Below, one piece after another: positions 8,970 to 18,273 of a stretch of 64,000 nt of DNA. The DNA lies in NCBI RefSeq assembly GCF_004000985.1, contig NZ_BIMH01000007.1:62001-126000 (forward strand). The letters run 5' to 3'. The notes under the pieces are model-generated. The model was not told the origin of the DNA. It ran no database searches and was given only the letters and a program-made list of their open reading frames with translations. This DNA comes from Paenibacillus validus NBRC 15382 (GTDB lineage Bacteria; Bacillota; Bacilli; Paenibacillales; NBRC-103111). Position numbers and translations under genes: made by a program. The first letter of the stretch is position 1. Each line of letters begins with the position of its first letter.

Positions 8970-9599
8970 TCAATTTTCTTGAACGAAGCCCCGTTTTTTT
9001 TTCCACAGATGATAAATCAAGACAATGAGCCCCAGAAAAACACCATAGATGCCAATCGTGATCACGATATTCCCCGGCTCCGTCATCAAATGATCCCCCA
9101 CCAGAGCAAACAACAGCATCGCCGGTATTTTGCCCAGGGAGGAAGCAGCGGCATAAGCGGCAAACGAAACGCGGCTTAGGGCCGAATATATATTTACAAG
9201 GATAGAAGGAACGAACGGAATCAATCGGGTAAAGAGAATGGCCAAAAACGCATTTTGTTCGAACAACGCCGTGATTTTTCCCAGGCTGTTGTGACGGTGC
9301 AATATTCGCACGCCCCATTCTTGATATCCATAACGAATAAATAAAAACATCAGCATCGAAGCCGTTGCGGAGCCTGCCCACGTGATAACCGCTCCTAGGG
9401 CAGGGCCATATGCCGCGCCGATCACGCCCCCGACAACAGGATAGGGAATGACCGGAAATAAGGCCATCAACGTTGCGATAATTATGACTACTGCCACATG
9501 ATTAGATGGATGGAACCAAGCCAGGATGACATCCCCGTAAATGTAAATGAGATAGGCAATTCCTAAGTAGAGGATCGCCAAACCTAGTTTTTTGTACAT
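8970..9599 (-). CDS. TVP38/TMEM64 (DedA-related) membrane protein
   Basis: 209-residue polytopic membrane protein of the SNARE-associated/VTT-domain family. The domain is recognisable from FPVIPYPVVGGVIGAAYGPALGA (residues about 49-71 include the re-entrant loop), GSATASMLMFLFIRYG, and the arginine motif FTRLIPFVPSILVN, followed by the GKIPAMLLFALVG stretch. Members are proposed lipid scramblases or transporters in the cytoplasmic membrane. It is apparently monocistronic; the DedA protein at 40140-40742 is a distant relative. The ATG start fits the family length. Confidence 0.88.
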   Translation of the reverse strand: MYKKLGLAILYLGIAYLIYIYGDVILAWFHPSNHVAVVIIIATLMALFPVIPYPVVGGVIGAAYGPALGAVITWAGSATASMLMFLFIRYGYQEWGVRILHRHNSLGKITALFEQNAFLAILFTRLIPFVPSILVNIYSALSRVSFAAYAAASSLGKIPAMLLFALVGDHLMTEPGNIVITIGIYGVFLGLIVLIYHLWKKKRGFVQEN

Positions 9600-9666
9600 G
9601 ATAGTCTCCCAAACCGTAATAACTGCTAGTTTCGCATATCTGTTGTTATTCTAAAACGCTCCATGG

Positions 9667-10317
9667 TCAATTTCCTTCAATTGTTCCGCTCTGATCTCCC
9701 TCACTCCCCCTGCTTTTCCGTTTCTTCACGAACAGCGTCAAGATAGCCGATACCGCCAGCCCGCCGACGAACCCGCCGCCATGGGCATAGATGTCGACAT
9801 TCGGAATCAGGATGGAGTAGACGAACCCGATAATGACAATCGTTCTAACCGTTTGCTTCGACTGGTAGTCGATCAGATCCTTGCGGAAAACCGACAAGTA
9901 CAAGTACGCGGCATACACGCCGTAGATCGCTCCCGACGCCCCGGCCCCGACATAGGAATCCGTGTGCAGCCACGCACTGGCCAGGTTGCCGATAATCCCG
10001 CATATCAAATAGAAAACCGCATACCGCCAGGAGCCAAGCATTCGTTCAAGCGGCGCCGCGAATACGTAAAGCGCAAAACTGTTAAACAGTAAATGCTCGA
10101 ACCCGATATGCAAGAAGATGGACGATACGTATCGCCACGGTTCCGGCTGCAAACCGGGAAGATCGAACATCGCTCCAAACCGGAGCAAGGTGGCGGTATC
10201 CTTCGACGACCCGTACACTTCCATGGCCGCCATGAGGAGCAAATGAATCGCGATCAGCGTCGTGGTGACCGGATACAGCCGAACGTACTGCTTCAAACTT
10301 TCTCTTCGAGCAAACAA
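9667..10317 (-). CDS. rhomboid-family intramembrane serine protease
   Basis: 216-residue membrane protein with six predicted transmembrane segments. The rhomboid features are an early HIGFEHLLFNSFAL, the catalytic serine in GASGAIYG and the catalytic histidine in YAHGGGFVGGLAV; the GxSG and AHxxG motifs are intact. It should cleave membrane proteins within the bilayer. The start is a TTG at 10317 preceded by GGAAAGGAAGAGG. The C-terminus is a short basic tail (VKKRKSR). No obvious substrate gene is adjacent. Confidence 0.93.
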   Translation of the reverse strand: MFARRESLKQYVRLYPVTTTLIAIHLLLMAAMEVYGSSKDTATLLRFGAMFDLPGLQPEPWRYVSSIFLHIGFEHLLFNSFALYVFAAPLERMLGSWRYAVFYLICGIIGNLASAWLHTDSYVGAGASGAIYGVYAAYLYLSVFRKDLIDYQSKQTVRTIVIIGFVYSILIPNVDIYAHGGGFVGGLAVSAILTLFVKKRKSRGSEGDQSGTIEGN

Positions 10318-10444
10318 GCTTCCTCTTCCTTTCCCTTTTAGCCGAATTCACCTGGAATCGCCCCATGCCATACCCGTTATTCCCTATGTTTAACGTTGGA
10401 ACAAAGAACGACTCCGTCGCCATTGTGCGAACAGAGCCGTCCTG

Positions 10445-11470
10445 TCAGCCTCCGATGTGTGACATTTCGACTTTCTTTTTTTTGAGTCCCGGCGTATTGG
10501 AAAGCCTTTCTTCGGAATAACGATCTTTGCGCTGGCTCCAGTAATCCCTGATAAATTCCCGGATCTGCGGATCGCTCCACCCCTCACGCAAGGGGGCGCG
10601 AAGATCGGTGCCCGCTGAAGCGAACAAACAGCTGTACAGCTGCCCCTCCGCGGAGAGCCTTGCCCGGGTACATGTAGAACAAAAGGCTTGAGTAACCGAA
10701 GAAATCAAGCCGATCTCCCGCTCCTCTCCTACATAGCGGTACCGCGAGGCCACCTCCCCATAATGATTGGGCTTAACCGGCTCGATCGGCATTTCACGAT
10801 GGATTCGCGCTACAAGCTCATGGCTGGGAAGCACTTGATCGAGTCTCCATCCATTGGAATTGCCGACGTCCATATATTCAATAAAACGCAAGATATGCCC
10901 TTTCTCGCGGAAGTATTTAGCCATGGGAACAACATCCTGGTCATTCGTTCCCTTCTGGACGACCATATTCACTTTCACTTGCAAGCCCGCCGACGCAGCG
11001 GCGTCAATTCCTTCCAGAACGCGGGATACTTTAAAACCGCGTCCGTTCATCTGCCCAAACCGATCATCATCCAGGCTATCGAGGCTCACCGTTACCCGGT
11101 GTAATCCCGCTTCCTTTAGCGATTTCGCGTGCTTCGCGAGTAAAGAGCCATTGGTCGTCATGGCAATGTCCTTGACTCCGTCGATTTCACGGATCATGCG
11201 GATGAGCGCAGGAAGTTCTTTGCGCATGAGCGGCTCCCCGCCGGTGATGCGCACTTTCTCCACACCGAGCGAAACAAATATCCGGGTAATCCGGGTCAGC
11301 TCTTCGAAGGTTAGAAGCTTTTCCTTAGGAAGGAATTTGTAATCAGGCCCAAATATTTCTTCCGGCATACAATACCGGCAACGGAAATTGCATTGATCCG
11401 TCACAGACATCCGCAGGTCACGAAGAGGGCGTTGTAGCTTGTCAACAATAGGATGTGTTGGTTCCTGCAT
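10445..11470 (-). CDS. moaA: GTP 3',8-cyclase MoaA
   Basis: 341-residue radical-SAM enzyme that makes the first pyranopterin precursor of molybdenum/tungsten cofactor from GTP. The N-terminal cluster motif is [10 protein letters not shown] and the SAM-binding ITGGEPLMR follows. The C-terminal cluster motif is [13 protein letters not shown] with a third cysteine in YSCLFA. The protein ends in the conserved SHIGG tail, whose glycines are needed for activity. It is followed on the same strand by no further cofactor gene, and lies 28 bases downstream of the MoeA fusion gene, so it is probably the last gene of a moeA-moeA-moaA operon. The nearby tungsten enzyme suggests that the product is tungstopterin. 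Confidence 0.97.
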   Translation of the reverse strand: MQEPTHPIVDKLQRPLRDLRMSVTDQCNFRCRYCMPEEIFGPDYKFLPKEKLLTFEELTRITRIFVSLGVEKVRITGGEPLMRKELPALIRMIREIDGVKDIAMTTNGSLLAKHAKSLKEAGLHRVTVSLDSLDDDRFGQMNGRGFKVSRVLEGIDAAASAGLQVKVNMVVQKGTNDQDVVPMAKYFREKGHILRFIEYMDVGNSNGWRLDQVLPSHELVARIHREMPIEPVKPNHYGEVASRYRYVGEEREIGLISSVTQAFCSTCTRARLSAEGQLYSCLFASAGTDLRAPLREGWSDPQIREFIRDYWSQRKDRYSEERLSNTPGLKKKKVEMSHIGG

Positions 11471-11498
11471 GTGCTAATCACTCCCTCTACGATCGAAG

Positions 11499-13403
11499 TT
11501 AGTTCTCAAAAACAATCTGTCCGGACTCCCTGCAGCTGTACCCGCCCAAGGCTTCCATCTCCGTCTTGAACGATTCGGATTGAATGACATGCACCAGCAT
11601 TTGCCCTTCCGGACTGTCGTAAAAGCGCTTGGTCATCAAGAGGTCGTACCGCTCTTCGGCTACCGGGATAAAATCAAGACCCATCGCCTGGGCCGCCGAA
11701 TAAATGCCGAGACCGACATCCGCCGCTCCTCCCGCCACAGCCGCCGCTATGCTGAGGTGATTGATCGCTTCGCGATCGTATCCGTATACCGCTTCCCGGC
11801 TGAGACCTTCTTTTTTTAACAAATAATCAAATAACAGCCTCGTCCCAGCTCCCCGCTGACGATTGATGTAAGTGACGTGAGGCTTTACAAGATCTTCCAT
11901 ACATCTTATTCCTAAAGGATTCCCTTTAGGAAGGATCCAGCCTTGTTCGCGATAAACTAATTGAATCAATACGACATCATGCCCTTTTAAGTGCTTTTCA
12001 ATATAAGGAACGTTGTAGGTTCCCGATTCCTCGTCGAACAGATGGATACCGGCCGCATGGGCCTCTCCTTTCTGGATGGCGAGAATGCCGCTCATACTTC
12101 CAACATGAGAGGATACCAGGAAACGATCCGGATGTTCTTTGCGCAGCAGCGTATGCAGGACGTCGACGGACAGGTCATGGCTACCGGTTATAACCGTCGT
12201 ACGATCGATCTGCTCTTTGGGCCGATAAAGCTCGAGCTCTACCACTTCGCCTTGCTCATAGCCCATATGCCCCGCAGGAATTCGAAGCATTCCGTCCGCG
12301 CGCACCATAGACATGGTGACTCCGGCCGCGCGGGTCAAAGGATTCGCCACATACGCGCCATGAATATAACCGATCGTCATCCGAACGAAATCGTCCGCCC
12401 CAACGTCGGAGACGACTCGTCTGCCGAGCTTGACGGGCAATGCGGCTCGCTTAGGCTCGATAAGACCATAATAATGGTAAACCAACGGCCGTGCAAACCA
12501 TTCCAGCGAAAGATAGGCCGACACGGGGTATCCGGGGACTCCAATAACCGGCGTCCCCTCCACCACGCCCGTAATGGAAGGCTTGCCCGGCCTGGTCGCC
12601 ACTCCATGAGTAAAGACTTGACCTAATTCGCCGATAACGTGAACCGTATAATCTTCCGTTCCCGCGGAAGAGCCTGCATTCAGAATGACAATATCGGCGA
12701 TCCGAGCCGCTTCAAGCACTTTTTGTTTAATGACAGCGTACTCATCCTTCACGATACCGAAGTAAATCGGCTCCGCTCCCCATTCTTTCAGATACGAAGC
12801 AAAGACGGTGCCGTTAAACTCGATGATCTCCCCGTTATGTACGGTCTCGGACGGCTCGATGAGCTCGGTGCCTGTCGGAATGATCGCAACCTTCGGTCTG
12901 CACAGGACAGGCACCTCTACGTTGCCACCTGCCAGCAGCGCCCCCAGGTCGACCGCGCGCAGCGCATGGTGAGCCGGGACGATCATTTCACCCACGACGA
13001 CGTCTTCTCCAATAGGACGAATATGCTGCCAAGGGGCTACCGGTTCCAGAATCTCAATCGTATGCTCATCCACTTGATGGATATGCTCGATCATGATGAC
13101 GGCATCGAACCCGGAAGGAATCGGATCGCCTGTATCGACGATTGCATAATCAACGCCTTGTTGAAGACGGACCGGATTCTTCTCATCCGCCCCATGCGTC
13201 TTTACCGCCAGGACGGCGACTCCATCCATTGCCGAGGCATGATAATTCGGCATCGACACCTTGGCATAAACAGGCTCCGCCGTGACTCTGCCAAGGGCGT
13301 CGGTTGTCCGGACCCGCTCGATCTTCCGGTCAAACGTGATCTTCTCCACAAATTCACGCTGGGCGTCCTGCAGCGGAGTGTCTTCCAAATAAATTTTACG
13401 CAT
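11499..13403 (-). CDS. MoeA fused to a C-terminal periplasmic-binding-like domain
   Basis: 634 residues. Residues about 1-400 are a MoeA (metal insertion into molybdopterin) with MPNYHASAMDGVAV, DTGDPIPSGFDAVIMIEH, the MoCF-type NAGSSAGTEDYT and the GVPGYPVSAYLS motif. The remaining 230 residues resemble the binding-protein domain found in ModE/LysR-associated fusions: ITGSHDLSVDVL, YINRQRGAGTRLLFDYLL and AAAVAGGAADVGLG. That domain may bind oxyanion or cofactor and direct metal choice. It lies between a normal moeA and moaA on the same strand, next to tungsten genes, so tungstate insertion is a reasonable inference. The ATG start is preceded by GGGAGGAGTAAGC. Confidence 0.92.
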   Translation of the reverse strand: MRKIYLEDTPLQDAQREFVEKITFDRKIERVRTTDALGRVTAEPVYAKVSMPNYHASAMDGVAVLAVKTHGADEKNPVRLQQGVDYAIVDTGDPIPSGFDAVIMIEHIHQVDEHTIEILEPVAPWQHIRPIGEDVVVGEMIVPAHHALRAVDLGALLAGGNVEVPVLCRPKVAIIPTGTELIEPSETVHNGEIIEFNGTVFASYLKEWGAEPIYFGIVKDEYAVIKQKVLEAARIADIVILNAGSSAGTEDYTVHVIGELGQVFTHGVATRPGKPSITGVVEGTPVIGVPGYPVSAYLSLEWFARPLVYHYYGLIEPKRAALPVKLGRRVVSDVGADDFVRMTIGYIHGAYVANPLTRAAGVTMSMVRADGMLRIPAGHMGYEQGEVVELELYRPKEQIDRTTVITGSHDLSVDVLHTLLRKEHPDRFLVSSHVGSMSGILAIQKGEAHAAGIHLFDEESGTYNVPYIEKHLKGHDVVLIQLVYREQGWILPKGNPLGIRCMEDLVKPHVTYINRQRGAGTRLLFDYLLKKEGLSREAVYGYDREAINHLSIAAAVAGGAADVGLGIYSAAQAMGLDFIPVAEERYDLLMTKRFYDSPEGQMLVHVIQSESFKTEMEALGGYSCRESGQIVFEN

Positions 13404-13456
13404 TGCTTACTCCTCCCGACACCATCTGCTTCCATGTCATCCCTATGTATTTGTCC

Positions 13457-14698
13457 TTAATAGGAGCTCCCGAACAGCATGACCTTCACCTGTTCCCCTT
13501 CGACAACGCCTTCTTTGTTCGCTGCGATTTCCACAATGCCGTCGCTTTCGACCATCGTTGTAACGAGTCCTGACTTGCCGAACACGGGCACGGCCCACAG
13601 CTCGTCCCCGCGCTCTTCGAGACGAACCCGGATATAGTCGCTTCGCCCCACGGCCGAAGGAACATTACGGGAAATGCGCGCCCGGCTTCGTTTATCCGGG
13701 ACCTCGTTTGATTCGCCCTGAAGCCGTCTTAGAATCGACACCACCAATAAATCGAACATGATCAGAGCCGATACAGGGTGTCCCGGCAACCCTACGACCG
13801 GTTTGCCCTGTGACTTCCCGATAATCGTCGGTTTGCCCGGCTTCGTGGCGACCCCGTGTACAAGCACCCCCGGTTCGCCTAGCGCCTCGAGCACTTGAAC
13901 GGTGAAATCTCGCGTCCCGACCGAACTGCCGCCTGACAGAAGAAGAAGATCCACCTGTTCGAACAGGGCTTTAGCACGCGTTAGCAACTCCTCATACTCA
14001 TCCCGCACGATGCCGCCATACACCGCTTTCGCTCCCAGTTGGGCAAGCCGGGCGCCGATCATGATGCTGTTAATATCGCGTATCTCTCCCGGGGAAAGCT
14101 CCGCTTTGTCCGGAGGCACAATCTCATCTCCAGTGGACAGAATACCCACGATCGGGATGGGGTACACCGCTATTTCCGTTACGCCAATCGCGGCCAATAC
14201 GCCTACATCCTGCGGGCGGAGCCTGCTCCCCCGGGCCAGCACACGATCCCCGACCCGTACGTCATCCCCGGCGCGGATCACATTCTCTCCGGGAGCGACC
14301 TGCCGATATACATTAAGCAGGTCGCCCACCTCTTCCACGTGCTCAATCATCACGACGCTATCGGCGCCCTCCGGCAGCATCCCGCCTGTAGGCATGTATT
14401 GGGCCTGTCCCTCAACAAGCGGCAGCTCCGCCCTCTTGCCCATATGGATGTTACCCGTAATGTCAAGGAAAGCGGGCAAGGAATCGGAGGCGCCGTAGGT
14501 TGTTTTCGCCTGAACCGCATAACCGTCTACCGTAGATCTTGCGAACGGCGGAACCTGTTCCCGGGAAAACACATCCTCCGCAAGTATGCGGCCCACCGCC
14601 TCCAGTATCGAAATTCGAACGGGCTCATGAATAGGGGCGAATTGCTCTTCGATCACGGCCATCGTTTCGTCCACGGTTTTTACATTAAAAAATTTCAT
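13457..14698 (-). CDS. moeA: molybdopterin molybdenumtransferase MoeA
   Basis: 413 residues of the standard MoeA layout. Features include FARSTVDGYAVQA near residue 55, MPTGGMLPEGADSVVMIEHV, the MoCF-domain LLLSGGSSVGTRDFTVQV and GLPGHPVSALIMFD. It inserts molybdate or tungstate into adenylylated pterin dithiolene. I chose the ATG at 14698, which follows GGGAGGGCGC at good spacing and gives the family-typical start MKFFNVKTVDE; a longer reading to 14755 has no support. It is the first gene of the minus-strand cofactor operon and is divergent from moaD, with a 92-base shared promoter gap. Two MoeA proteins together are often seen in organisms that handle tungsten. Confidence 0.95.
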   Translation of the reverse strand: MKFFNVKTVDETMAVIEEQFAPIHEPVRISILEAVGRILAEDVFSREQVPPFARSTVDGYAVQAKTTYGASDSLPAFLDITGNIHMGKRAELPLVEGQAQYMPTGGMLPEGADSVVMIEHVEEVGDLLNVYRQVAPGENVIRAGDDVRVGDRVLARGSRLRPQDVGVLAAIGVTEIAVYPIPIVGILSTGDEIVPPDKAELSPGEIRDINSIMIGARLAQLGAKAVYGGIVRDEYEELLTRAKALFEQVDLLLLSGGSSVGTRDFTVQVLEALGEPGVLVHGVATKPGKPTIIGKSQGKPVVGLPGHPVSALIMFDLLVVSILRRLQGESNEVPDKRSRARISRNVPSAVGRSDYIRVRLEERGDELWAVPVFGKSGLVTTMVESDGIVEIAANKEGVVEGEQVKVMLFGSSY

Positions 14699-14731
14699 GC
14701 GCCCTCCCGATTCTGAAATTAGTAACAAATC

Positions 14732-14761
14732 TACACAAATATGGTTGAAATCCATTATAAT
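14732..14761 (+). promoter_or_regulatory. candidate promoter of moaD
   Basis: TATAAT at 14756-14761 with TACACA at 14732-14737 (18-base spacing), 30 bases before the moaD start. The -10 is perfect and the -35 weak. It lies in the gap between the divergent moeA and moaD genes. Confidence 0.4.
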
Positions 14762-14790
14762 TAAGAGGTACGAAGAAGGGGGCAGAACCT

Positions 14791-15066
14791 ATGAAGGTCA
14801 AGCTATTTGCCAATTTCCGTGATATTTGCCTGGACAAAGTCGTCGAAGTGCCTTCCCCTGACGGGAGCTCTGTCGCTCAAGTGCTTGAAGATTTAATCAA
14901 GCTTTATCCCGCCATGGAAAAGGAAGTATTCGACGGCGACCGGAAGCTTATGCCCTTCGTTCATGTGTTTATTAACGGAAAAAATATCATTCACGAAGAT
15001 GGATTGAACACGCTCGTTAGCGGGGAGGACCAGTTCGCTCTATTCCCTCCGGTAGCAGGAGGATAA
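14791..15066 (+). CDS. moaD: MoaD/ThiS-family sulfur carrier protein
   Basis: 91-residue ubiquitin-fold sulfur carrier. It begins MKVKLFANFRDICL and ends FALFPPVAGG. The terminal Gly-Gly, which is adenylylated and thiocarboxylated, is present. It would deliver sulfur to make the dithiolene of molybdopterin. AAGGGGG precedes the ATG. It is followed at 7 bases by a 90-residue gene and then, convergently, by the aldehyde:ferredoxin oxidoreductase gene. The size and setting resemble the MoaD variants found beside tungsten oxidoreductases. No MoaE gene was seen in the window. Confidence 0.92.
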   Translation: MKVKLFANFRDICLDKVVEVPSPDGSSVAQVLEDLIKLYPAMEKEVFDGDRKLMPFVHVFINGKNIIHEDGLNTLVSGEDQFALFPPVAGG

Positions 15067-15073
15067 TTCGAAG

Positions 15074-15346
15074 ATGGCGGAACAAACGCTGGAATTCCGT
15101 GGTATTCGCTGCGAGCATCTGATGAATTATTTCAAGGAATTGGAGGCGGAACAGCAAACCTTTGCATTTCCTTATGTCTTTCATGGTCCCGGTTGGCGCG
15201 CGGACATCCTGAGGGAAGATCAGGTCCGGATTACATCCCGATTTGTTGTCAATGCGGTTTTTGTCCGTTTTGAAGCTTCATCCGAACAGGAGCTCCAGGA
15301 TGTGATTGCCGCCTATCGCCGTAAAACATTTCGGGCAGGAGGGTAG
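15074..15346 (+). CDS. small protein of unknown function in tungsten island
   Basis: 90 residues, not recognised. It is acidic to neutral with no membrane segment, no cysteine cluster (a single Cys near residue 13) and a mixed alpha/beta pattern: LEFRGIRCEHLMNYF, FVFHGPGW-like FPYVFHGPGWRADIL, and ITSRFVVNAVFVRFEA. It shares an operon with moaD (7-base gap) and ends at a strong bidirectional terminator that faces the aldehyde:ferredoxin oxidoreductase gene. An AGGAGGATAA binding site precedes its ATG. The context suggests a part in cofactor handling or in assembly of the oxidoreductase, but the sequence alone shows no activity. Confidence 0.75.
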   Translation: MAEQTLEFRGIRCEHLMNYFKELEAEQQTFAFPYVFHGPGWRADILREDQVRITSRFVVNAVFVRFEASSEQELQDVIAAYRRKTFRAGG

Positions 15347-15376
15347 AAAAAGGTGGAATCTGGATTCCACCTTTTT
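15347..15376. terminator. bidirectional rho-independent terminator
   Basis: AAAAAGGTGGAATC and GATTCCACCTTTTT form a perfect 14 bp stem with a two-base centre and provide T runs on both strands. It ends the moaD operon and the convergent aldehyde:ferredoxin oxidoreductase gene. Confidence 0.88.
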
Positions 15377-15392
15377 CCCGTTTGTGCTTTAG

Positions 15393-17201
15393 TTAAATAA
15401 TCTCCAGCTCTTTCAGCTTTTCTTCCGGAACGACGCCGTTCACCCAGCCGCGAACCTGATAATATTCATCAAGCATAATATCCATACGGCTTACCGATCC
15501 CGCGCTGTTCCCTGTCGCGGGTTCTTCCGTGAAGCGTTTGGGCAGGTAATCGTCCTCGCGCTTATTAAACCCGGCCAGGTTGTTATAGTAACGTTCCAGA
15601 TTATAGATTCTCTCCCCGATTCTCATCACATCGTCGGCGGTAACCTCCACGCCCGTCATCGTCGAGTACTGCTGCGCATAGTTGTCGGCATTCTCGGAGA
15701 AGGAAGAGAATTTACAGACGTTCATCGAATCGGAGAACGAGAGAAGATCCTGGAATACTTTAAGCAGGGCTCCTTTGCCTTCGGCCTTCAGACGGTCCGT
15801 AGGCTCGGGAATTCCCGCAATCTCGCTGGCTACGGTATAGCCGCGCAGGTGACAGGCTCCGCGATTGCTTGTCGCATAGCCCAATCCGATCCCTTGAATA
15901 CCGCGAGGGTCATAAGCGGGAATCGATTGTCCCTTCACCGCCATAGCCAAATTCGGATCCCCGAACTGCGCGGCCGCACGGGTAGGCCCTTCCGCTAAGA
16001 TATCCCCGATGCCTTGGCGGAAAACCATCTGTTCGATCAATTCAATCATCCGATCGGCGTCGCCCCAGTTGAGATTCTCGGAGATGAGCCCTCTCTCAGC
16101 CGCCTCCATCGTAACGGACAGGACATTCCCCAGTTCAATCGTGTCCATCCCATATTCGTTACACATGTTGATCATGAAGGAGATCGCGGCTCCATCGCTT
16201 AATCCGCAGTTCGCCCCCAGCGCCCAGCCCGATTCATATTCGAAGCTTTCCACGCGGGTCTTGTACTTGCCTTCCTTAACTTCGACTTCCTTCTTACAGG
16301 CGACCGGACAGGCGTGGCACGTATTATCGGCAACCAACAGCGTAGCGTTGACCGTCTCCCCGCTATGCCCTTCCGCGCCGTCCCAGTTCGTATATTTGGA
16401 GTTCATGGTCGGCAAAGCCCCGACTTCATTAATGAGACTGGTGAGCACGTTCGTGCCGTATACGGATAATCCGCCCTTCTTCGGAGCGGTAAGCCCGCCT
16501 TCCATAATAGCCTTAAGACCGTTCTGATTCGCTTTCTTATAGGCTTCGTCCCGGGAAGGAACGGGCATGTTTCCTTTTTGCTCAGCCTTGATGACAATCG
16601 CCTTCAGGTTTTTGTAGCCTGCGACGGCCCCTGTTCCTCCGCGTCCGGCCGCACGGTCGTTCTCGTTCATAAAGCCGGCGTAGCGCACGAGATTTTCTCC
16701 GGCCTGTCCGATCGTCATGACGCTAAGATTGTCTTTCCCATAACGGTCTTTCATCGTCTGTATGGTGGCTCGCGTTCCTTGTCCCCACACATCGCCGGCA
16801 TCGCGAAGCTCGGCCTGCCCGTTCTCGATGTACAGGTAAACGGGCTTGTCGCTCTTGCCTTTGAAGATGATATTGTCTATGCCCGCCCATTTCAGCCTGG
16901 CCGCCGTCCATCCTCCCATATGGGAATCGGTTACGGTGCCGGTGAGCGGAGATTTCGTAACCACGCATAAGCGCCCGCTCATCACGGTTCTCGAACCGGA
17001 CACCGGCCCCGTCATAATACAGAGCATATTGTCATCCGAAAACGCTTCCACATCAGGGCCGTTATCTAATAAATACTTCACCCCAAGACCACGGCCGCCG
17101 ATAAATTTCCTGGCCAAATCCTCGTTAATCTCTCTGTAAGCAATGGTTCGGGACGTTAGATCGACAACGACTTCTCGATTTTTAAATCCGCCTAACTTCA
17201 T
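15393..17201 (-). CDS. aor: aldehyde:ferredoxin oxidoreductase (tungsten enzyme)
   Basis: 602 residues, the normal length of the AOR family. The N-terminal beta domain includes the pterin-binding GGRGLGVKYLL and GSRTVMSGRLCVVTKSPLTG. The iron-sulfur cluster ligands are CHACPVAC near residues 293-300 and the distal cysteine in FSDSMNVCKFSS. The second pterin-binding part has YDPRGIQGIGLGYATSNRGACH. AOR oxidises aldehydes to acids, or reduces acids, with ferredoxin as electron carrier, in the cytoplasm. GGGAGGCGAG precedes the ATG. Divergent genes encode a tungstate transporter, and convergent and downstream genes make the pterin cofactor. No dedicated ferredoxin or aor-linked dehydrogenase gene was seen nearby. 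Its physiological aldehyde is unknown. Confidence 0.96.
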   Translation of the reverse strand: MKLGGFKNREVVVDLTSRTIAYREINEDLARKFIGGRGLGVKYLLDNGPDVEAFSDDNMLCIMTGPVSGSRTVMSGRLCVVTKSPLTGTVTDSHMGGWTAARLKWAGIDNIIFKGKSDKPVYLYIENGQAELRDAGDVWGQGTRATIQTMKDRYGKDNLSVMTIGQAGENLVRYAGFMNENDRAAGRGGTGAVAGYKNLKAIVIKAEQKGNMPVPSRDEAYKKANQNGLKAIMEGGLTAPKKGGLSVYGTNVLTSLINEVGALPTMNSKYTNWDGAEGHSGETVNATLLVADNTCHACPVACKKEVEVKEGKYKTRVESFEYESGWALGANCGLSDGAAISFMINMCNEYGMDTIELGNVLSVTMEAAERGLISENLNWGDADRMIELIEQMVFRQGIGDILAEGPTRAAAQFGDPNLAMAVKGQSIPAYDPRGIQGIGLGYATSNRGACHLRGYTVASEIAGIPEPTDRLKAEGKGALLKVFQDLLSFSDSMNVCKFSSFSENADNYAQQYSTMTGVEVTADDVMRIGERIYNLERYYNNLAGFNKREDDYLPKRFTEEPATGNSAGSVSRMDIMLDEYYQVRGWVNGVVPEEKLKELEII

Positions 17202-17321
17202 TCAACTCGCCTCCCAAAAGGTTGTGAAACAAGTAAAAAGTTGACATTCTATTCATATTATTTCGACACATCCCAATAAATTCCTGCTTTTTCACGAGCG
17301 CCCCGCCCGTTTTAAAAAAGA

Positions 17322-17350
17322 TTGCTATGTCAGGAACTTCGTAATACATT
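17322..17350 (+). promoter_or_regulatory. candidate promoter of tupABC
   Basis: TTGCTA (17322-17327) and TACATT (17345-17350) with a 17-base spacer, 54 bases upstream of the tupA start, in the 203-base divergent gap between aor and tupA. Confidence 0.45.
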
Positions 17351-17404
17351 AATAATTGAAACTACTTCTATCTTTTGGAAAAGATCTGCTAGGGAGGATG
17401 AGCC

Positions 17405-18253
17405 ATGAGGCCGAACGGAAGGATTCAAGTGATCTCTTATCTTGTAGGTTTCCTGCTGCTGTTTGGCGTAATCGCAGGCTGTAGCAGTCCGGCGCAGGGT
17501 ACCGTTGCAAGCGCCGGAGACACAAAATCGATTGTACTGGCAACAACGACCAGTACGCAAGACTCGGGTTTACTGGATGTTATTCTTCCAGTCTTTGAGA
17601 AGCAATCCGGGATTCAGGTCAAGGTCGTAGCCGTAGGTACCGGACAAGCGATCCAACTGGGGAAAGACGGGAATGCCGACGTTCTTCTCGTTCATGCCAG
17701 GAAAGACGAGGACGATTTTGTCGCTTCCGGTTACGGTGTGAACGCTTATGATGTGATGTTTAACCAGTTTCTGCTTGTCGGACCCAAGGAAGATCCTGCC
17801 GGGGTGAAGGGGATGACGTCTGCAACGGACGCTGTTAAGGCCATCGCTGCGGCAAAGGCCGCTTTCATCTCGCGCGGGGATGATTCGGGGACCCATAAGA
17901 AGGAGCTGTCCATTTGGAAAACCGCAGGGCTCAAGCCCGAAGGCCCGTGGTATTTTTCAGCCGGCCAGGGAATGGGGGCCACGCTCCAAATGGCGGATGA
18001 AAAGAACGCCTATACCCTTACGGACGAAGCGACGTACTTATCCAACAAAGGAAGTCTTGTCGTATTGAAGGAGGGCGATCCTACCCTGCTCAATCCATAT
18101 GGGGTCATTCAAGTGAAATCCAGCGGTAAAGCGGAGTATGGGGAAACGTTCATTCAGTTCCTCGTCGGCCCGGATGGCCAAAAGCTTATCGGAGAGTTCG
18201 GCAAGGCCGACTACGGGAAAGGCCTGTTCGTCCCGAATGCCAAAAAAAGATAA
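17405..18253 (+). CDS. tupA: tungstate-binding lipoprotein TupA
   Basis: 282 residues. The signal peptide ends in the lipobox VIAGC (Cys near residue 27), so the protein is a membrane-anchored binding protein. The mature part opens with VLATTTSTQDSGLLDVILP; the TTTS motif is the signature that separates TupA from molybdate binders (ModA). SRGDDSGTHKKELSIW follows, a second oxyanion-binding stretch. It captures tungstate outside the cell for TupB and TupC. GGGAGG precedes the ATG. Its position, divergent from a tungsten oxidoreductase gene, strongly supports the tungstate assignment. Confidence 0.95.
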   Translation: MRPNGRIQVISYLVGFLLLFGVIAGCSSPAQGTVASAGDTKSIVLATTTSTQDSGLLDVILPVFEKQSGIQVKVVAVGTGQAIQLGKDGNADVLLVHARKDEDDFVASGYGVNAYDVMFNQFLLVGPKEDPAGVKGMTSATDAVKAIAAAKAAFISRGDDSGTHKKELSIWKTAGLKPEGPWYFSAGQGMGATLQMADEKNAYTLTDEATYLSNKGSLVVLKEGDPTLLNPYGVIQVKSSGKAEYGETFIQFLVGPDGQKLIGEFGKADYGKGLFVPNAKKR

Positions 18254-18273
18254 AGGTTTAAAAGGGCGTGTCT

